A stretch of DNA of 64,000 bases from Bradyrhizobium sp. G127 (GTDB lineage: Bacteria; Pseudomonadota; Alphaproteobacteria; Rhizobiales; Xanthobacteraceae), in contig NZ_JAKFGN010000002.1 of NCBI RefSeq assembly GCF_021502575.1, positions 744,001 to 808,000 of the forward strand, written 5' to 3'. The notes beneath the pieces were generated by a model. The model saw only the letters and a program-made list of their open reading frames with translations, searched no databases and had not been told where the DNA came from. The translations under genes and the position numbers were made by a program. Shown here piece after piece: positions 18,097 to 27,124 of the stretch. Positions within the stretch are counted from its first letter, which is position 1, and each line of letters starts with the position of its first letter.

Positions 18097-18520
18097 CCAG
18101 ACTCTCCAGCACGTCGCCGACCATTTCGAGGTGATTGCCGTGTCCGGCGTATTGCCGCTTGATATCTGCGAGATACGTCGTCGCCGCATTGAGCCGCTGC
18201 GCCAGCAGCGTGGCGACCAGCAGCGCGGCGGCGGGCCTGGCGCGCAGAAATTCCGCGCCATCGTCGATCTGATGGACCGTCGAGCCGGTGGAGGCGCGCA
18301 CCGTCGCGGTATGCGGTTGATGCAGCAGAACCGACATCTCGCCCAGAATGGCGCCCGGCTCGGTCACGACGGCGACCACTGTATCGCCCTTGAGAACCTC
18401 AAGCTCGCCCTCCACCAGAATATACAGGTCGCCAGTGGTTTCGCCTTCCCGGATAAACACGGTTTGAGCAGGAAGATACGTTTCCTTCTGGCCTGAACAA
18501 TGTTCGAGAACGGCGCGCAT
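18023..18520 (-). CDS. Cyclic nucleotide-binding domain protein without DNA-binding domain
   Basis: A protein of 165 residues with a Crp-like cNMP-binding domain at about 10-110: 'FIREGETTGDLYILVEGELEV', 'GAILGEMSVLLHQPHTATVRA' is the phosphate-binding cassette region, with GE and the arginine of 'TATVRA' retained. The C-terminus is helical and polar with no helix-turn-helix, so it should bind a ligand and act on a protein partner rather than DNA. GCGGAGA precedes the ATG. It converges with and overlaps the metallophosphoesterase gene. Confidence 0.8.
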   Translation of the reverse strand: MRAVLEHCSGQKETYLPAQTVFIREGETTGDLYILVEGELEVLKGDTVVAVVTEPGAILGEMSVLLHQPHTATVRASTGSTVHQIDDGAEFLRARPAAALLVATLLAQRLNAATTYLADIKRQYAGHGNHLEMVGDVLESLVNLSATKASPGSDRQPERLPDSRL

Positions 18521-18676
18521 ATCGATCTCCGCTGATCGATTAAAGCTATGCCTCGGCGTTTAAAACGTCCATCGCATAGTTGCGTCCCGCCTGCGCAAAT
18601 TGCCAGCACAACTGCGGGCGCGGTAGGATGTCGCTTCAAACGATACGAACAAAGAAATCACGGGAGAGACGCGTCG

Positions 18677-19573
18677 ATGGCCTACGAGCAGATCAAGTAC
18701 GAGATCCAGGACAACATCCTCACCATCACGTTGAACCGTCCCGACAAGATGAATGCGTTCACCCATGTCATGATGGATGAACTGATCGCGGCGTTCGATG
18801 CCGCCGACGCCGACGATAATGTCCGCGCCATCATCGTCACCGGCGCGGGACGCGCGTTCTGCGCCGGCGCCGATCTCTCCGAAGGCGGCGCGACATTCGA
18901 CCGCGCAGCGCGGCCGGACCGCAAGACCGCCCCGCTGCGCCCGAACGGCGAAGTCGAATGGAGCGACGAAGCGGTGCGCGACGGCGGCGGGCGCGTGACG
19001 CTGCGCATCTTCAAATCGTTGAAGCCGGTGATCGGCGCGATCAACGGCGCTGCCGTCGGTATCGGCGTCACCATGCAACTGGCGATGGACGTCCGCCTCG
19101 CGTCGGAAGACGCACGCTTTGGTTTCGTGTTCGCGCGGCGCGGCATCGTGCCGGAGGCGGCATCGAGCTGGTTCCTGCCGCGCATCGTCGGCATCTCGCA
19201 GGCGCTGGAATGGTGTTACTCGGGCCGGGTGTTTCCGGCGCAGGAGGCCCTCGCCGGCCGTCTTGTCAGCAAGGTTCTGCCCGCCGACGAACTGCTGCCG
19301 GCGGCGCGGGCGATGGCGCGCGAGATTGCCGAGAACACCGCGCCGGTGTCGATCGCGCTGATTCGCCAGATGATGTGGCGGATGCTCGGCGCGGACGATC
19401 CAATGGAGGCGCACAAGATCGACAGCCGCGGCATCTACTCGCGCGGCCAGTCCGCCGACGTGCGCGAAGGCGTGATGTCGTTTCTTGAAAAGCGCCCGGC
19501 GAAGTTCACGCAGACGGTGTCGAAAGACATGCCGTCCTATTTCCCGTGGTGGACCGAGCGGCCCTACAAATAG
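18677..19573 (+). CDS. Enoyl-CoA hydratase/isomerase family protein
   Basis: A crotonase-fold enzyme of 298 residues acting on an acyl-CoA. The N-terminal 'ITLNRPDKMNAFTHVMMDEL' and oxyanion-hole segments 'GAGRAFCAGADLSEGG' and 'AINGAAVGIGVTMQLAMDVRLASEDARFGFVFARRGIVPE' are typical. The glutamate of 'RGIVPE' is where hydratases have a catalytic acid. The insertion around residues 75-105 is somewhat long. I chose the ATG at 18677, which follows GGGAGAGA and starts the family similarity. Confidence 0.88.
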   Translation: MAYEQIKYEIQDNILTITLNRPDKMNAFTHVMMDELIAAFDAADADDNVRAIIVTGAGRAFCAGADLSEGGATFDRAARPDRKTAPLRPNGEVEWSDEAVRDGGGRVTLRIFKSLKPVIGAINGAAVGIGVTMQLAMDVRLASEDARFGFVFARRGIVPEAASSWFLPRIVGISQALEWCYSGRVFPAQEALAGRLVSKVLPADELLPAARAMAREIAENTAPVSIALIRQMMWRMLGADDPMEAHKIDSRGIYSRGQSADVREGVMSFLEKRPAKFTQTVSKDMPSYFPWWTERPYK

Positions 19574-19579
19574 CGGCGC

Positions 19580-21601
19580 TTACGCCGCGCGGATGTCGCC
19601 GAGGAAGCGTTCGACCTGGCTGCGCATGGTTTCCGCCTGCCGGCTCAGTTCGTTCGACGCGCCCAGCACCTCCTGAGCCGCAGCCCCAGTGTCGGCCACG
19701 GCGTCGGTCACGCCGGAAATGTTGGTGGAAATCTCCCGCGTGCCGATCGCAGCGTGCTGGACGTTCTGCGCAATCTCCCGCGTCGCAGCCGACTGCTGTT
19801 CGACGGCGCTCGCGATCGACGAAGCAATCTCGTTGATCTCGGTGATGGTGCCGGTAATGCCTTCGATGGCACTGACGGCGTTGCCCGACGTGGTCTGGAT
19901 AGCGGCGATTTGCAGCCGGATCTCGTCGGTCGCCTTGGCGGTCTGCTCCGCAAGCGCCTTGACCTCCGACGCGACCACGGCAAATCCCCGGCCCGCCTCG
20001 CCGGCCCGCGCCGCCTCGATGGTCGCGTTCAGCGCGAGCAGGTTGGTCTGGCCGGCGATATCGCTGATGAGCTTGACGACGGCGCCGATCCGCTCCGCCG
20101 CATCCGACAGGGTGCGCACGATGGCGTTGGTCCGCTCGGCCTCGCCCACGGCCTTGTTGGCAATGGTGGCGGACTGCGTCACCTGACGGCCGATCTCCGC
20201 GACGGAGCCGGACAGTTCCTCGGTCGCGGCGGCCACAGTCTGGACGTTGGCGGAGGCCTGCTCGGTCGCGGCGGCGACGGCGCTGGCCTGCCGCCCCGTC
20301 TCCTCGGCGGTCTCGGTCATTGAGGCTGCGGTGGCCTCCAGTTCGGTGGAGGCCGCGGCGACCGACTTGAGGACGTCGGACATGTCGGTGTCGAAGCGCA
20401 TGGTCAGTTCCTGAACCTGCGTCGCCCGCGCCGCGCGCCGGTTCAGCGATTCCGCTTCCTTGGCGGCGAGTTCGCGCGTCCTGATCATGTTGTCCTTGAA
20501 GAACGCCACCGCGCGCGCCATCGCGCCGATCTCGTCCTGCCGGCCGGTGTTTTCGATGTCGGCGGTGAGGTCGCCTCCGGCAAGAGTGGTCATCGCGGTC
20601 ACAAGGCCCCCGATCGGCATGGTGATGCTGCGCGCCATCGCAACGACGACAACGCCCGAGGCAACGACCGCCAGCGCCATCAGCATCGCGAGCATCATCA
20701 GCGTCCGTCCCGCCTTGCTGCCCTTCTCCGACGCCAGCGCGACCAGATCGGCGCCAAGCCGATCCTCGACCGACTTGAGCGCGTCGATCCGCGCGCTCGC
20801 CGCGCTGAACCATTCCTTGCTGTCGCCGGAGACCTTGCCGTCTGTGATGGTCTGCCGCATCCGGCTCACCTGGTCGGCCATGGGGCCGGACAGCGTGCGA
20901 TCGTAGAACGCGCGCTGATCGCTGGTCGCCGACGTCAGCGCCAGCCTGAAAAACACATCCTGCACCGCTATCAGTTCAAACACCTTGCCGAGCGACGGCA
21001 GATCGGAACGCCCGGTCGCAAACAGGCTCGCCACCCGCGCGCGCTCCTGCCCGGCCTGCTCCTTGCCTTCCATCAGATTGACATAGGACGAGACCGCCGT
21101 ACCGACGGCGCCATCGGCGCTCAGCGTCGCCATTACGTTGGCGACCGCGATCAGCCGCGTGATGGTGTCCGTGAAATAGGCCGGCGCGCCGGCGTCCATC
21201 GCATCGACATCCCTGCGCCGCGCATCGAGCGCCGCGATCGAACCGAGCGCCTTGCCCGCCGCAACCTTGACATCGCCGCGCGTGGTCGACTGCAACGACG
21301 TCAGCGCGGCCACCGCCGCGGCGCGCTGCGCGTCCGTCCGCCTGCGCGCGTCGGGCAACTCCTTGCCCATCTCCGCCCCGCGGCTGGTGATGAACACCGT
21401 CGCACTTCCGCGCTCACGCTGCAATTCATGAACCAGACGACTGATGTCGGCGACACCCCGCGCCAGCGGCGTGAGCATCGCCATCTCCGCGCGCGTATTC
21501 CACTTCTCGGCAACATCGTAACAGGCGAGGCCAACGAGCAACAACATCGGAAGCGCCACGGCAAAAACGAGGCGCTGACGGATTTTCAGATTTGCGAACA
21601 T
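19580..21601 (-). CDS. Methyl-accepting chemotaxis protein with nitrate/nitrite-sensing (NIT) domain
   Basis: A chemoreceptor of 673 residues. Membrane segments lie near 10-30 and 300-325. The periplasmic part is a NIT-type all-helical sensor ('[23 protein letters not shown]'). A HAMP domain follows ('[27 protein letters not shown]'), then a signalling domain with the hairpin tip '[47 protein letters not shown]'. It should signal to CheA/CheW, which are not in this window. The ATG at 21601 begins the first membrane segment. Confidence 0.9.
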   Translation of the reverse strand: MFANLKIRQRLVFAVALPMLLLVGLACYDVAEKWNTRAEMAMLTPLARGVADISRLVHELQRERGSATVFITSRGAEMGKELPDARRRTDAQRAAAVAALTSLQSTTRGDVKVAAGKALGSIAALDARRRDVDAMDAGAPAYFTDTITRLIAVANVMATLSADGAVGTAVSSYVNLMEGKEQAGQERARVASLFATGRSDLPSLGKVFELIAVQDVFFRLALTSATSDQRAFYDRTLSGPMADQVSRMRQTITDGKVSGDSKEWFSAASARIDALKSVEDRLGADLVALASEKGSKAGRTLMMLAMLMALAVVASGVVVVAMARSITMPIGGLVTAMTTLAGGDLTADIENTGRQDEIGAMARAVAFFKDNMIRTRELAAKEAESLNRRAARATQVQELTMRFDTDMSDVLKSVAAASTELEATAASMTETAEETGRQASAVAAATEQASANVQTVAAATEELSGSVAEIGRQVTQSATIANKAVGEAERTNAIVRTLSDAAERIGAVVKLISDIAGQTNLLALNATIEAARAGEAGRGFAVVASEVKALAEQTAKATDEIRLQIAAIQTTSGNAVSAIEGITGTITEINEIASSIASAVEQQSAATREIAQNVQHAAIGTREISTNISGVTDAVADTGAAAQEVLGASNELSRQAETMRSQVERFLGDIRAA

Positions 21602-21722
21602 CACGGTATCTCGGGCTTGAGGTGTGATCGCAATCTGCGCGCAAATCGTAAATGATTGATGCGGTGCGTGCGCGTTCACCAAAAAACTTTATCAGTGCAA
21701 CGTCTGCAATATTTTTCTTGTT

Positions 21723-22697
21723 CTATCGCGTCGTGAGCACCACGCGACCGATGGCGCGGCGGTCGATCAGCAATCGCATTGCGACCGCGTAGTCTTCAAG
21801 CGGCAAATGATGCGAGATGTTGGGGCTGATCTTTCGCTCCTCGGCCAGATGCGTGAGCGCGGCAAGGCGCGCCGCGCCGAGCGCCGGATTTTGCCGCGTG
21901 GCTTCGCCCGCCCGCACGCCGAGCACGCTCGCGCCCTTGATGAGAACGAGGTTGGTTTTCGCCACACCGATGCCGCCGGTGAAGCCGACCACCAGCAGCC
22001 GCGCGCCCCAGGCGATACAGCGCAGGCTCTCCTCGAAGATCGCGCCGCCCACCGGATCGAACACCACGTCGGCGCCGCGACCATCGGTAATGCGTTTCAC
22101 CGCATCCCTGAACGGCTCGCGGCCATACAACACCCCATGATCCGCGCCGCGCCGTTGCGCGGTCGCGAGTTTCTCCTCGCTGGAGGCCGCGGCGATCACG
22201 GTCGCACCAAATATCTTTCCGAGTTCCACGGCGGCAAGTCCGACGCCGCCGCCCGCGCCATGCACCAGCAGGATTTCGCCGGGCTTGATCTGCGCGCGAT
22301 CCTTCAGTGCATGATACGCCGTGCCGTGACCTGCGAGAAACGTCGCGCCCTGCGCGTAGTCGAAAGCCGACGGCAGCGGCGTAATCTGACCGGGCGTCAC
22401 CAGGATCTCGTCGGCATAGCAGCCGAACCGCGCCTTCACGATGACCCTGTCGCCGACCTTCACGTCATCGACGCCGGACAGCTCGGTCACCTCGCCCGCC
22501 GCCTCGACGCCGGGCGTGAACGGCAGCGGCGGCTTCAACTGATATTGCCCCGCCGCCATCAGGATATCGGGAAAGTTGATGCCCGCCGCATGGATCGCGA
22601 CGCGCACCTGCCCGGGCGCCAGCGCGACGCGCTCGACCGCTTCAAGCCGCAGGTTCTCCGGCGGCCCCAGTTCGCAGCAGACGACGGCGCGGGGCAT
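21723..22697 (-). CDS. Zinc-type alcohol dehydrogenase-like NADPH:quinone oxidoreductase
   Basis: An MDR-superfamily oxidoreductase of 324 residues, QOR type. The N-terminal GroES-like domain is followed by a Rossmann domain with 'VHGAGGGVGLAAVELGKIFGATVIA' for NADPH. It lacks the zinc-ligand pattern of true alcohol dehydrogenases, as usual for QOR. 'NFPDILMAAGQYQLKPPLPFTPGVEAAGEV' is a family segment. The physiological substrate is unknown. Confidence 0.85.
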   Translation of the reverse strand: MPRAVVCCELGPPENLRLEAVERVALAPGQVRVAIHAAGINFPDILMAAGQYQLKPPLPFTPGVEAAGEVTELSGVDDVKVGDRVIVKARFGCYADEILVTPGQITPLPSAFDYAQGATFLAGHGTAYHALKDRAQIKPGEILLVHGAGGGVGLAAVELGKIFGATVIAAASSEEKLATAQRRGADHGVLYGREPFRDAVKRITDGRGADVVFDPVGGAIFEESLRCIAWGARLLVVGFTGGIGVAKTNLVLIKGASVLGVRAGEATRQNPALGAARLAALTHLAEERKISPNISHHLPLEDYAVAMRLLIDRRAIGRVVLTTR

Positions 22698-22734
22698 TTA
22701 ATGATCCTGTTCCTTGATAGCAGGCGAGATTCGC

Positions 22735-22852
22735 GCCCTCTCCCCGCTTGCGGGGAGAGGGCTAGGGGTGAGGGGCAAAATTCCTTCTTGCCGAACCTTT
22801 GCCCCTCACCCGACGCTACGCGTCGAACTCTCCCCGCAAACGGGGAAAGGTG
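22735..22852. repeat. Inverted-repeat cluster, family D (CTCTCCCCGC)
   Basis: CCCTCTCCCCGCTTGCGGGGAGAGGG forms a near-perfect hairpin (written here by its halves CCTCTCCCCGC and GCGGGGAGAGG). AGGGGTGAGGGGCAAA pairs with TTTGCCCCTCACCC across a loop. Related G/C-rich palindromes lie at 28587-28708 and 30668-30836. Confidence 0.7.
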
Positions 22853-22859
22853 AAGAAAT

Positions 22860-23477
22860 TCAAGCCGCCGACTTCTTCCGCATCAGCTTGTCGCGGATCA
22901 GCGGCAGCCGGTCGTTGCCGAAATACATATCGGTCTTGTCGAGATAGATCGTCGGCGAGCCGAACGCGCCGCGCGCGATCGCTTCGTCGGTGTTGGTCTT
23001 GAGCTGGTCCTTGATCTCCTGTTCGCCGATCCCGGCAAAGAATTTTGCGGGATCGATGCCGGCGCGTTCGCAGATTTTCGCAAGCACCTCATCCTTCGAG
23101 ATATCCTGATCGTCGCCCCAATAGGCTTCGAACACCGCCGTCGCGAACGGCACCAGCTTGTCCGGGTGCTGCTGCTGCACCCAGATGCAACCGCGCATCG
23201 ACTTCACCGCGTTCACCGGAAACACGCTCGGCGGCATCTTGATCCTGATGCCAGCCAGACGCGTCCAGTCCGCCATGTCCTTCGCCGTGTAGGCCTGCTT
23301 CGCCGGCACGGGATTGGCGCGGGTTTCGTACATGGTCTTGTTGACGGTGTTGAAGACGCCGCCGACCAGGAACGGCCGCCAGGTGATCTCCGCGCCAAGC
23401 TCCTTGGCGAGCGGCTGGATATTGGTGAACGCGAGATAGGTCCACGGGCTGGAGCAGTCGAAGAAGAACTCGATCAT
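22860..23477 (-). CDS. 2-hydroxychromene-2-carboxylate isomerase family protein (DsbA fold)
   Basis: A thioredoxin-like/DsbA-fold protein of 205 residues, similar to the glutathione-dependent NahD isomerase of naphthalene degradation. 'FFDCSSPWTYLAF' at the N-terminus carries the serine position used by kappa-class GST/HCCA isomerases instead of a CxxC pair, and 'GAFGSPTIYLD' is the cis-proline region. It lies just upstream of a GST gene on the same strand; the substrate in this organism is not known. Confidence 0.82.
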   Translation of the reverse strand: MIEFFFDCSSPWTYLAFTNIQPLAKELGAEITWRPFLVGGVFNTVNKTMYETRANPVPAKQAYTAKDMADWTRLAGIRIKMPPSVFPVNAVKSMRGCIWVQQQHPDKLVPFATAVFEAYWGDDQDISKDEVLAKICERAGIDPAKFFAGIGEQEIKDQLKTNTDEAIARGAFGSPTIYLDKTDMYFGNDRLPLIRDKLMRKKSAA

Positions 23478-23511
23478 GATGACGTTTCCTTGTTATTCGT
23501 TTCATCGCTTC

Positions 23512-23596
23512 CGTCATTGCGAGGAGCATTTGCGACGAAGCAATCCTGTTCTCGCTCTTTCTGAAAGTGGATTGCTTCGCTTCGCTCGCACTGACG
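23512..23596. repeat. REP-like element, family A
   Basis: CGTCATTGCGAGGAGC on the left faces TTCGCTCGCACTGACG on the right, with the inner arms GAAGCAATCC and GGATTGCTTC. It is related to the copy at 8387-8467 and lies between two genes of the same strand. Confidence 0.75.
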
Positions 23597-23604
23597 AAAC
23601 ATTT

Positions 23605-24300
23605 CTATTGCGCCTGCTGCGCGGTCTTGCCGAACATGTTCGCGCGTTCCTCTTCGGTGAACGGCTTCTTCTCGAACTTGCCGACAGCGAGGCCCTTCTG
23701 CACATTCGGGCGCGCACGCACCTCGGCATACCAGCGCTTGATGTGCGGAAAGTCGTCCAGCGTGAAGCCCTGCGCCTTGTGCGTCATGGTCCACGGGAAA
23801 CAAGCGATGTCGGCAATGCTGTAGTCATCGCCAGCGACATAGGCGCCGGTCTTGCCGAGCTGCCGGTTGAGCACAGCGTAAAGTCTTGAGGCCTCGTCGC
23901 GATAGCGCTGGATGGCATAGGGAATTTTCTCGGCCGCATAGAGCGCGAAGTGGCCGTGCTGGCCGAGCATCGGCCCTAGCCCGCCCATTTGCCACATCAG
24001 CCATTGCATCACGCTGAAACGGCCGCGCACGTCAGTCGGCAGGAAGCGACCGGTCTTCTCCGCGAGATAAACGAGAATCGCGCCGGTCTCGAACATCGGG
24101 ATCGGTTCGCCGCCGTCGGCGGGCGCACGGTCGACGATCGCGGGAATGCGGTTGTTCGGGCTGATCTTCAAAAATTCCGGCTCGAACTGCTCGCCGGTGC
24201 GAATGTTCACCGGGAACACCGTGTAAGGCAGCCCCAGTTCTTCCAGCATGATCGAGATTTTCCACCCGTTGGGTGTCGGCGCGTAATAGAGGTCAATCAT
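23605..24300 (-). CDS. Glutathione S-transferase family protein
   Basis: A protein of 231 residues with an N-terminal thioredoxin-fold GSH-binding domain (about 1-85: 'YYAPTPNGWKISIMLEELGLPY', 'KISPNNRIPAI', 'PMFETGAILVYLAEKTG') and a helical C-terminal domain. It resembles the YghU/YfcG-type disulfide-bond reductases, with asparagine in the active-site region. Placed after the HCCA-isomerase-like gene, it may share a detoxification role; this is inference. Confidence 0.85.
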   Translation of the reverse strand: MIDLYYAPTPNGWKISIMLEELGLPYTVFPVNIRTGEQFEPEFLKISPNNRIPAIVDRAPADGGEPIPMFETGAILVYLAEKTGRFLPTDVRGRFSVMQWLMWQMGGLGPMLGQHGHFALYAAEKIPYAIQRYRDEASRLYAVLNRQLGKTGAYVAGDDYSIADIACFPWTMTHKAQGFTLDDFPHIKRWYAEVRARPNVQKGLAVGKFEKKPFTEEERANMFGKTAQQAQ

Positions 24301-24456
24301 GCAATGATCCGCAGGAAGATGACTGGCCCGGACGGGCCGTCCACAATCCTAGCTGCGGTCCCGATCACATTCCATCCCGCAACCGCGAACGGCTTGTATG
24401 CCAACCCCTCGGCATGGCAGATAAGCGTGCAACAATAATAGAACGGGATACGCCCC

Positions 24457-25479
24457 ATGCTGTTTCAGACCACGATCGCCGGTTCGCTGCCGAAACCCGA
24501 ATGGCTAGCCGAGCCCAACAAGCTGTGGGCGCCCTGGAAGCTGAAAGGCGAGGAACTCGACCACGCCAAGCGCGACGCGACGCTGCTTTGGGTGAAAATC
24601 CAGGAAGATGCCGGCATCGATCTGATCACCGAGGGCGAGCAGGCGCGGCAGCATTTCGTCCACGGCTTTCTTGAGCGCGTCGAGGGAATCGATTTCGCCC
24701 ACAAGGTCGAAATGGGAATCCGGAAAGACCGCTACAAGGCGATGGTCCCGCAGGTGGTGGCGCCGCTGAAACTGAAAGGCCGCGTCCATGCCGACGAGGC
24801 GCGCGCCGCCCGCGCCCATACCACGCGCAAGCTGAAGTTCACCCTGCCCGGTCCGATGACCATCATCGACACCCTTGCTGATAGTTATTACGGCGACCGC
24901 GTGAAGATGGCGTTCGCCTTCGCCGAACTTCTCAACGCCGAAGCCAAGGCGCTGCAGGCCGACGGCGTCGACATGATCCAGTTCGACGAACCCGCCTTCA
25001 ATGTGTTCCTCGATGAGGTCAACGAGTGGGGCATCGAGGCGCTGACCCGCGCTGCCGAAGGCCTTACCTGCAAGACCGCGGTTCACATCTGCTACGGCTA
25101 CGGCATCAAGGCCAACACCGACTGGAAGGAATCCCTCGGCGCGGAGTGGCGGCAGTACGAGAAGATTTTCCCGGTGATCGACAAGAGTCCGATCCAACAG
25201 GTCGCCATCGAGTGCCGCAACTCCCATGTGCCGCTGGAACTGCTGGCGCTGCTCAAGGGCAAGATCGTGCAGGCCGGCGTGATCGACGTCGCCAGCGATG
25301 TCATTGAGACGCCGGACGATGTGGTGAAGACCATCGAGGCCGTAATGAAGTTCGTGCCGAAGGAAAACATCATGGCGACGACCAATTGCGGCATGGCCCC
25401 GATGCGGCGTGACATTGCAGAGGCCAAGCTCCGCGCCCTCGGCGCCGGCGCGAAGCTGGCACGGGAGAAATTGGGGTAA
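24457..25479 (+). CDS. Core-type (MetE C-terminal-like) methionine synthase
   Basis: A cobalamin-independent methionine synthase-like protein of 340 residues, less than half the length of classical MetE (about 750). It has only the C-terminal TIM-barrel domain. Zinc and substrate residues are seen in 'VHICYGYG', 'AIECRNSH' and 'MATTNCGMAP', and 'IQFDEPAFN' is the homocysteine region. Short core enzymes of this kind can use methyl donors other than 5-methyl-THF-polyglutamate. No metX-like or SAM-riboswitch sequence is visible upstream. Confidence 0.85.
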   Translation: MLFQTTIAGSLPKPEWLAEPNKLWAPWKLKGEELDHAKRDATLLWVKIQEDAGIDLITEGEQARQHFVHGFLERVEGIDFAHKVEMGIRKDRYKAMVPQVVAPLKLKGRVHADEARAARAHTTRKLKFTLPGPMTIIDTLADSYYGDRVKMAFAFAELLNAEAKALQADGVDMIQFDEPAFNVFLDEVNEWGIEALTRAAEGLTCKTAVHICYGYGIKANTDWKESLGAEWRQYEKIFPVIDKSPIQQVAIECRNSHVPLELLALLKGKIVQAGVIDVASDVIETPDDVVKTIEAVMKFVPKENIMATTNCGMAPMRRDIAEAKLRALGAGAKLAREKLG

Positions 25480-25506
25480 GGCCCGAACGGTCAGACCATG
25501 AGATCG

Positions 25507-25605
25507 TCATGACCGGGCTTGACCCGGCCATCCATCGGTTCCGAGTCACATTTTCCAAAGAAGATGGATCACCGGGTCAAGCCCGGTGATGACACTCGGA
25601 TATGG
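25507..25605. repeat. Inverted repeat with CCGGGCTTGACCCGG arms
   Basis: CCGGGCTTGACCCGG on the left matches CCGGGTCAAGCCCGG on the right as a reverse complement, within the wider arms TCATGACC... and ...GTGATGACA. It lies between convergent genes and belongs to another REP-like family. Confidence 0.7.
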
Positions 25606-25631
25606 AGACGCATCTCACCTCTGCTGGTCCG

Positions 25632-26144
25632 CTACGCCGCCCCATCCCGGATCGGCGGCAGATACGATAGCCCGGTGTCCCATGGAAAGAATATCCAGGT
25701 GTCCTGCGATACTTCGGTGATGAAGGTATCGACCATCGGCTTGCCCATCGGCTTGGCATAGACGGCCGCGATATGCGCCTGAGGCATCAGATCGCGCACG
25801 ATGCGCGCGGTCTTGCCGGTGTCCACGAGGTCCTCGACCACTAGCAGCCCTTTCCCGGTGCCGCCTCCAAGCCGCGCCACAGCATCCGAAATGCCTTTCA
25901 GCACCGTCGGCTCGCCGACCTGCGAGGTGTGGCTGTAGCTCGACACGCACAGCGTATCGATGACGCGGATGCCGATCTCGCGCGCAACGATCGCCGCCGG
26001 CACGAGGCCGCCGCGCGTCACGGCGACCATTGCCTCGAACGGCCCTGCGCCGTTCAGCCGCCATGCCAGCGCCCGCGCATCGCGATGAAACTGATCCCAC
26101 GATACCGGAAAGGGTTTGGGCGCTGTTTCGTCGCTCATCGTCAT
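25632..26144 (-). CDS. gpt: Xanthine phosphoribosyltransferase
   Basis: A type I phosphoribosyltransferase of 170 residues that salvages xanthine and guanine with PRPP. The PRPP-binding motif is '[14 protein letters not shown]' near 97-110. '[17 protein letters not shown]' and the C-terminal 'WIFFPWDTG' are Gpt-specific. Length matches the E. coli enzyme, which is a peripheral membrane-associated tetramer. The ATG follows CGGAGC. Confidence 0.88.
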   Translation of the reverse strand: MTMSDETAPKPFPVSWDQFHRDARALAWRLNGAGPFEAMVAVTRGGLVPAAIVAREIGIRVIDTLCVSSYSHTSQVGEPTVLKGISDAVARLGGGTGKGLLVVEDLVDTGKTARIVRDLMPQAHIAAVYAKPMGKPMVDTFITEVSQDTWIFFPWDTGLSYLPPIRDGAA

Positions 26145-26165
26145 GCTCCGGATGCCATCGACGGC

Positions 26166-26903
26166 TCACCGCGTAATCTTGAGGTCCGCCAGCATCGCCT
26201 CGACCTCGGTCATCGCCGCCTTCAGCTTCTCGGCATCGCGCGACCGCACCACGACATTGGTATTCGGCTTGCCGTTCTCGTCCAGGAACGGATAGCTGCC
26301 GATGCTGGTGTCCGGGTTGGCTTCCTGAATGGCGCGCAGCGGCGTGCCGATGTCGCCTTCGCGCGCGTTGGCCCGCACCGATTCCGACAGCATCCGCACG
26401 CCGGACTTCAGTTTCGGCGAAACGATGTCCATCATCGCCTGCATGATCGACGGCACCCCGGCCATCACGATGACATTGCCGATCTTGAAGCCGGGCGCGA
26501 GGATGGTCGCGCTCGAGATCAATTCCGCGCCGTCCGGAATCCGCGCCATCCGCAAGCGGGCTTCGTTCAGGTCGGCGCCGAAACGCTCCTCGAACCGTGC
26601 CACCACCTCGGGATGAAGATCGATCCGGACCCCGAACGCCTTGGCCACGCTGTCGGCGGTGATGTCGTCGTGGGTCGGCCCGATGCCGCCAGTGGTGAAG
26701 ACATAGGTGTAACGCTCCCGCAACGCGTCCAGCGCCTCGATGATCGCCGTCTCGTCGTCGGACACCACCCGCACTTCCTTCAGGTCGATGCCGATATTGG
26801 TCAGGTACTCGGCGATGAAACCGATGTTCTTGTCCTTGGTACGCCCGGACAGGATTTCGTCGCCGATCACGAGGATTCCGGCGGTCACGATTTCAGTCAT
26901 CAT
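26166..26903 (-). CDS. CinA-like molybdopterin-binding domain protein
   Basis: A protein of 245 residues made mostly of the MoCF (MogA/CinA N-terminal) domain: 'ILVIGDEILSGRTKDKN', 'VFTTGGIGPTHDDITADSVAKAFG'. It lacks the CinA C-terminal amidase domain. CinA-type domains hydrolyse ADP-ribose or pyrophosphate bonds in NAD-related pathways; the reaction of this stand-alone form is not certain. It ends about 20 bases upstream of the gpt start on the same strand and is probably co-transcribed with it. Confidence 0.85.
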   Translation of the reverse strand: MMTEIVTAGILVIGDEILSGRTKDKNIGFIAEYLTNIGIDLKEVRVVSDDETAIIEALDALRERYTYVFTTGGIGPTHDDITADSVAKAFGVRIDLHPEVVARFEERFGADLNEARLRMARIPDGAELISSATILAPGFKIGNVIVMAGVPSIMQAMMDIVSPKLKSGVRMLSESVRANAREGDIGTPLRAIQEANPDTSIGSYPFLDENGKPNTNVVVRSRDAEKLKAAMTEVEAMLADLKITR

Positions 26904-27124
26904 TATCTCCCTGATGCGTCCGGGAACTTTGGCGCACCCGATACATTGAATGTCGCGGCTTTTGCCGCATCGTTAAGCACTCGCCCGCTCGTTTTTCAGG
27001 CAGACCGGCCCTCGCTGCTACCAATTGCCCGCAGGCAATGCATATCGCGCTGGCCCAAGCCTTGCTACCATCAGTTTGAGCAGCGGATCGATGTCCCCGC
27101 CGCCTGAAAGAAGCGTCCCGGTTT

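Noticed and set aside
24301-24456. Possible SAM riboswitch before the methionine synthase gene
   Set aside because: I could not find the conserved stems of SAM-I or SAM-II in the 156 bases.
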